A stretch of 9,046 nt of DNA from Candidatus Heimdallarchaeota archaeon (GTDB lineage: Archaea; Asgardarchaeota; Heimdallarchaeia; JABLTI01), in NCBI GenBank assembly GCA_030671945.1, contig DAOVHJ010000084.1, positions 1 through 9,046 on the forward strand, in the 5' to 3' direction. Positions 5,723 through 9,046 of this stretch are shown here, in pieces. The translations under genes and the position numbers were made by a program. Under the pieces are notes generated by a model. The model saw nothing but the letters and a program-made list of their open reading frames with translations. It ran no database searches and was not told the origin of the DNA. How positions within the stretch are numbered: the first letter of the stretch is position 1; each line of letters opens with the position of its first letter.

Positions 5723-6967
5723 ATGGTTTCTGTAGGTGTTATCAAAGTCAAATGCGATGCTTGTAGAGAAATCATTAAAGGAAAGTATATTCATTTCTCA
5801 GACGGTTCAATTTTTTGCAATGAATGTTTTCATTATCTCCCAAAATGTATTAGCTGTAAAAAACCTGACATTGGTGGCGAAGATAGCTCAATAGATGGTT
5901 TTTGCTCCATTTGTCATAAAAGAGCACCAAAGTGTGATATTTGTGAAAAAGCCATCATTGGTAGTTATACTAGATTTACTGATAAATCAATTTCATGCGA
6001 TGACTGTATGAAGAAATATGTAAAATGTGATCGATGCGGAAAACCTGTAGTTAGGTATACAAAAATTCGTGGAAATGTTCTCTGCAGATTCTGTTTAACA
6101 CATGCAACTCGCTGCCATGTTTGTAGCAATCCAATAATTGGCACGTATTGGATTTTTGAAAAGGATTTCGTTTGTGATTATTGCTATAAAATTTATGAAC
6201 GATGTAATATGTGTGGCATTCCTAGTCAATTCTTATTCACTGTACATAATAAGAAATTATGTTATACGTGTCAAGAAAAAGCTAAACGTTGTTCTGCTTG
6301 TGGTTTACCTATTGTAGGTCGATATTATTCTTACAAAACTAAGGAAGGTATATTTTGCGAACACTGTGAGCATTTAGCTCCACACTGTGATTCATGTGGA
6401 CGTCCCTTAGGAATTCAATATGTAGACATTTCAGATGGTAGAAAAATCTGTTTTGAATGTCAAAGAAGTGCTATAATCACAGAAGAACAACTAAATGATC
6501 TGATTGATACAGCTAATAGTGGATTAGCAAGTTTTGGATTGAAAATAAACCATAGTATAAATTACAGATTAATCTCAAGGAATCTCCTAAACAAGCGAAT
6601 AAAAGAAGTGGGAGTTGACATAGCTGCCGGAAAGAATCTAGGATTATTCCAAAGAAAGGAAGACAAAATGAATATCTATATTCAATCGCATTTACCAATA
6701 CAATTAGCGTTAGGAACAATTTGTCACGAAATAGCTCATGCCTGGTTATCCGAGAATGTCAGAATTAAAACACAACCACTTCATATTCGAGAAGGCTTTT
6801 GTGAGTGGGTGTCTTATAAGATACTACAGAAATACGGTTATCATGGTCAAGCAGAATTGATACTTTCACGAGATGACATATATGGCCTTGGATTTCAGAA
6901 ATTCTTGGAATTTGAAAAGAAAAATAGTATTCATGCACTTTTAGAATGGGCGAAAATAGCTCGTTGA
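5723..6967 (+). CDS. LIM-like zinc array fused to DA1-type metallopeptidase
   Basis: 414 residues. Residues 11-246 carry sixteen CxxC motifs, at 11, 32, 42, 61, 71, 92, 102, 121, 131, 151, 161, 180, 190, 212, 222 and 243. They form eight CxxC-x(15-18)-CxxC modules joined by constant 6-residue linkers, enough for about eight zinc ions. Residues 250-414 match the plant DA1 peptidase domain: DGRKICFECQRSAI leads in, then CHEIAHAWL has the HExxH zinc site (His335, Glu336, His339). REGFCEW supplies the likely third ligand Glu357, and DDIYGLGF near 384-391 matches the conserved C-terminal end. Plant DA1 is a ubiquitin-activated peptidase that cuts E3 ligases and growth regulators. Here the ubiquitin-interacting motifs are absent, and no signal peptide or membrane segment is present, so it is probably a cytoplasmic protease with a protein-binding zinc array. 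The substrate is unknown. DA1/LIM proteins are known in some prokaryotes. Confidence 0.88.
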   Translation: MVSVGVIKVKCDACREIIKGKYIHFSDGSIFCNECFHYLPKCISCKKPDIGGEDSSIDGFCSICHKRAPKCDICEKAIIGSYTRFTDKSISCDDCMKKYVKCDRCGKPVVRYTKIRGNVLCRFCLTHATRCHVCSNPIIGTYWIFEKDFVCDYCYKIYERCNMCGIPSQFLFTVHNKKLCYTCQEKAKRCSACGLPIVGRYYSYKTKEGIFCEHCEHLAPHCDSCGRPLGIQYVDISDGRKICFECQRSAIITEEQLNDLIDTANSGLASFGLKINHSINYRLISRNLLNKRIKEVGVDIAAGKNLGLFQRKEDKMNIYIQSHLPIQLALGTICHEIAHAWLSENVRIKTQPLHIREGFCEWVSYKILQKYGYHGQAELILSRDDIYGLGFQKFLEFEKKNSIHALLEWAKIAR

Positions 6968-7001
6968 TTTTGAGAGAATGTGTGCATTAATTTACTCAAA
7001 A
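6968..7001. repeat. Inverted repeat between convergent genes
   Basis: TTTTGAG (6968-6974) pairs with CTCAAAA (6995-7001) across a 20-nt loop at the convergent junction. The loop is long and no T-run follows on the plus strand, so a bidirectional terminator role is only a possibility. Confidence 0.25.
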
Positions 7002-7369
7002 AAACCACTTTCTATTAATTCACCAAATGGTTCTCTATTTACTACTACGTAAAGAAATACTTCAGAATCTAATTCCTCAAGAAAGACTCTCTCTCGACTA
7101 TAAAATACTGGCACTCCTTCTAGCTTGTCAATTTTTTCTATCGTTTTTTGCGGAACCTCGAAAACCTCAATATGAATTTTATTCGTTTTCACAGATGGAA
7201 AGAGAAGAGGAAAACCACCGTCAGAATGCATTTGATAAGGAAGTTGAACTAATCCTCGAAAAATTGGTTTCCTAGGATTTAGGTAGTAAAAATAATTTGG
7301 AAAATTCTCCTTTAGAGTTCCATACACTGCTAGCAGAAAGATTTCCTCATTATTCCCCTGATTATTCAC
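6992..7369 (-). CDS. Gamma-glutamylcyclotransferase-fold (AIG2/GGCT-like) protein
   Basis: 125 residues, typical for this family. AVYGTLKENFPNYFY near 14-28 carries the YGTL substrate-pocket motif. GLVQLPYQMHSDGGFPLL follows as the expected beta-strand and glycine turn. IDKLEGVPVFYSRERV (80-95) holds the likely catalytic Glu84 in the D-x-L-E-G context. Members release 5-oxoproline from gamma-glutamyl compounds or from gamma-glutamylamine cross-links; many archaeal ones have no known substrate. The start is GTG at 7369, the only one after an in-frame TAG, and no Shine-Dalgarno is visible. It lies 52 nt past the GT-C-like gene without an intervening T-run, so the two are probably co-transcribed. 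It converges on the DA1-like gene with a 24-nt gap. Confidence 0.8.
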   Translation of the reverse strand: MNNQGNNEEIFLLAVYGTLKENFPNYFYYLNPRKPIFRGLVQLPYQMHSDGGFPLLFPSVKTNKIHIEVFEVPQKTIEKIDKLEGVPVFYSRERVFLEELDSEVFLYVVVNREPFGELIESGFFE

Positions 7370-7421
7370 TGGAATTTCCCCAACAGAATTAATTTTGCAT
7401 TTCTAGTTTTCTTGTTTTTCT

Positions 7422-8933
7422 TTACGCACCAATTTTACCTTCGAAAAACTGTTGCACTTTCATCTGAGATGATTTTTTATCCGCTTGGTCTCTCACATAT
7501 GATCGAATCATTCCAATAAAACCAATTGTAATTGCTACAATAAAGAGATAAAATGGAACTGTCCACCTAGACATAACAAAAAGCCAGATATTAAATCCAA
7601 AGAACATCACTCCAACAATTAGCATGCCAATTGGCAAGAACTTTTTATCTGAAGTGAAATGTGTTATGGAACCGAGTAATGCTATTAAAATCATTGGAAC
7701 GTAATACGCAGTATAGAATTTGTAAACACCTCGAGGCATGAAAATATGAGTAAAAATCGTATAAGCAGCAATCCACTCGAAGAATTCTATACCATCAAGT
7801 TTAGAATTATATGATCTCCAAAACATGATAACTGCAATTATACTTGCACTGAGAATCATCCAGAGCATAGAGTAATTACCAAACGAAGCCAGCGCTAACA
7901 AAGGGCCACCTAACCCTAACTGCTCCAGAGATTTTGCGAAGGAGACACAATCGTTCGAAGCTGGATTAACAGGGTCGAATCTTAATTCTATTGGTCTTCC
8001 AGGGAACAGCATGTGTCTTCCATATTGATAGGGAGAAATGAATATCCAAGGAACGGATAATAATAGAACTACCCCAACAAACAAAGCAGCATTCATTATA
8101 CTCTCAATAAGTGCTTCTTTTACGGATTTATTTCTAGCCTTCTCACCGAGCATTACCATGAACATTGGATAGGAAAAGAATAAAGCATTCTGTTTCGTCA
8201 TCGTAGCAATTGCTAACCAGAAGAATGCTTGCCACCATTTCTTTTTGATAGCAAAGTAAAATGCGATAATCGTCAGAAATATTACCGGACTAGTATTTAA
8301 CCAATATACTCCATCATAAATGATATTTATTGGCGCTAATGCCATGAGCAATCCACCAAAAACAGCAATGCCACGTTTATGTTTGCCTTTAATGACGTTC
8401 TTTAGTATAAGATATACTACTCCTGCACACGCAGCATCGGTGAGGATCATAGGAAAAGCCATCCATAAATTACTCATACCGGGTCTCCATGTTAAAACAA
8501 AAAAGTACAGAAGAACTGGAGGATACGAATAGTAATCTAAAACATTAGTTGGTTCTATCCAACGATAAGGATACCAATTATCAGTATACCAAGCTGTAAT
8601 CCATGAGTGATAATAAAAATTGAAATCTGCAAATCCTCTGAAATCTACATTGTTAATTCCAAATGGTAAACCATAATTCCATACGTTAGAGCCAGTTCCG
8701 TAACCCCAAGTATCTCTGAATTCATAAGATAATAAAATTCTAATAAATAACGCCATGGAGATTAATAAAACAATAATAGAAACATCAAGACCAATTTCAG
8801 GCCAATTTTCTTGTTTAATTCGATTATTTAGTCCATCAGCAATCTTTTGATTTAAATTTCTAAAATAATGTGCTAAACGTGAAGAGGGTTCTTCTGAGAT
8901 AGTTTCATCGCTTCCTGTTTTACTAGCTGGCAT
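7422..8933 (-). CDS. Polytopic GT-C-like membrane glycosyltransferase
   Basis: 503 residues with a cytoplasmic head of about 47 residues and about 10-12 membrane segments: near 48-69, 138-150, 156-178, 188-206, 213-230, 235-258, 277-299, 344-371, 385-399, 405-424, 432-452 and 458-477. The first external loop (70-137) is long and aromatic and contains DFRGFADFNFYYHSW, where an acidic residue such as Asp103 would fit the GT-C catalytic position. NIIYDGVYWLNTSP followed by AIATMTKQNALFF resembles the conserved GT-C stretch of lipid-phosphate-sugar-dependent mannosyl/glucosyl transferases. It should move a sugar from a polyprenyl-phosphate donor to a lipid or protein on the outer face; donor and acceptor cannot be named. 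ATG 8933 is preceded by GAGGA at 8943-8947. It lies in a different operon from glmM and glmU, so a shared pathway is only suggestive. Confidence 0.7.
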   Translation of the reverse strand: MPASKTGSDETISEEPSSRLAHYFRNLNQKIADGLNNRIKQENWPEIGLDVSIIVLLISMALFIRILLSYEFRDTWGYGTGSNVWNYGLPFGINNVDFRGFADFNFYYHSWITAWYTDNWYPYRWIEPTNVLDYYSYPPVLLYFFVLTWRPGMSNLWMAFPMILTDAACAGVVYLILKNVIKGKHKRGIAVFGGLLMALAPINIIYDGVYWLNTSPVIFLTIIAFYFAIKKKWWQAFFWLAIATMTKQNALFFSYPMFMVMLGEKARNKSVKEALIESIMNAALFVGVVLLLSVPWIFISPYQYGRHMLFPGRPIELRFDPVNPASNDCVSFAKSLEQLGLGGPLLALASFGNYSMLWMILSASIIAVIMFWRSYNSKLDGIEFFEWIAAYTIFTHIFMPRGVYKFYTAYYVPMILIALLGSITHFTSDKKFLPIGMLIVGVMFFGFNIWLFVMSRWTVPFYLFIVAITIGFIGMIRSYVRDQADKKSSQMKVQQFFEGKIGA

Positions 8934-8942
8934 TATTGGTTA

Positions 8943-8947
8943 TCCTC
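8943..8947 (-). promoter_or_regulatory. Shine-Dalgarno of the GT-C-like gene
   Basis: The minus strand reads AGAGGATAAC, with GAGGA 9 nt before ATG 8933. The remaining bases to the right edge are AT-rich with no gene; AATAAATCA near 9020-9028 is a weak TATA candidate. Confidence 0.4.
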
Positions 8948-9046
8948 TGAATGTTTACCTTTCTTACATCTACTTTAACTATTAACTTTTTTACAGAAAA
9001 CGAAAATACCGATCAGAATGATTTATTAGTTGTGGGAAAATTTTTG

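Noticed and set aside
5753..6460. Reading the CxxC array as rubredoxin/ferredoxin-type iron-sulfur or as classic LIM domains
   Set aside because: The regular CxxC-x(15-18)-CxxC-x6 ladder does not match ferredoxin spacing. Classic LIM has a 2-residue gap between its zinc sites and an HxxC, so LIM-like is the most that can be said.
7027..7275. Plus-strand open frame opposite the GGCT-fold gene
   Set aside because: The minus-strand frame carries the YGTL and D-x-L-E-G motifs, while the opposite frame has none.

Overview
This AT-rich window (roughly two-thirds A+T by eye) reads as a chromosomal segment of an archaeon. The GlmM and GlmU relatives are of the archaeal type. The small winged-helix regulator, the T-tract terminators and the TATA-like boxes also fit an archaeon. 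A eukaryote-like DA1-type zinc/peptidase protein would suit an Asgard archaeon, but that placement is inference and no taxonomic marker is present.

Left part, minus strand (1-3187): a tight gene cluster reads right to left. It holds a phosphoglucosamine/phosphohexose mutase (glmM-like), a two-domain sugar nucleotidyltransferase/acetyltransferase-like protein (GlmU-like), and the N-terminal part of a radical SAM/cobalamin-binding-type protein that runs off the left edge. Both junctions have 8-nt gaps. GlmM and GlmU catalyse successive steps towards UDP-GlcNAc. Here the GlmU-like N-terminal uridylyltransferase domain has lost its signature residues while the acetyltransferase half looks intact.

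Middle (3188-4049): a small winged-helix regulator gene (minus strand) is followed by a hairpin-plus-T terminator. Upstream of it lies a 367-bp divergent region with a direct repeat over the regulator's start, a 20-bp perfect inverted repeat, and three 31-bp imperfect dyads. It looks like an operator-rich control region.

Right of centre, plus strand (4050-6967): three small unrecognised membrane proteins come first; the last two are 22 nt apart with a strong Shine-Dalgarno before the third, ending in a hairpin plus T7 terminator. Next is the most striking gene, a 414-residue protein with sixteen CxxC zinc-binding motifs (four LIM-like double modules). They are fused to a DA1-type HExxH metallopeptidase domain that matches the plant DA1 family to its C-terminal end. 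Plant DA1 is a ubiquitin-activated peptidase; the ubiquitin-interacting motifs of the plant protein are absent here.

Right part, minus strand (6992-8933): a polytopic GT-C-like membrane glycosyltransferase is followed, probably in the same transcript, by a small gamma-glutamylcyclotransferase-fold protein. No tRNA, rRNA, CRISPR array or insertion sequence was found.
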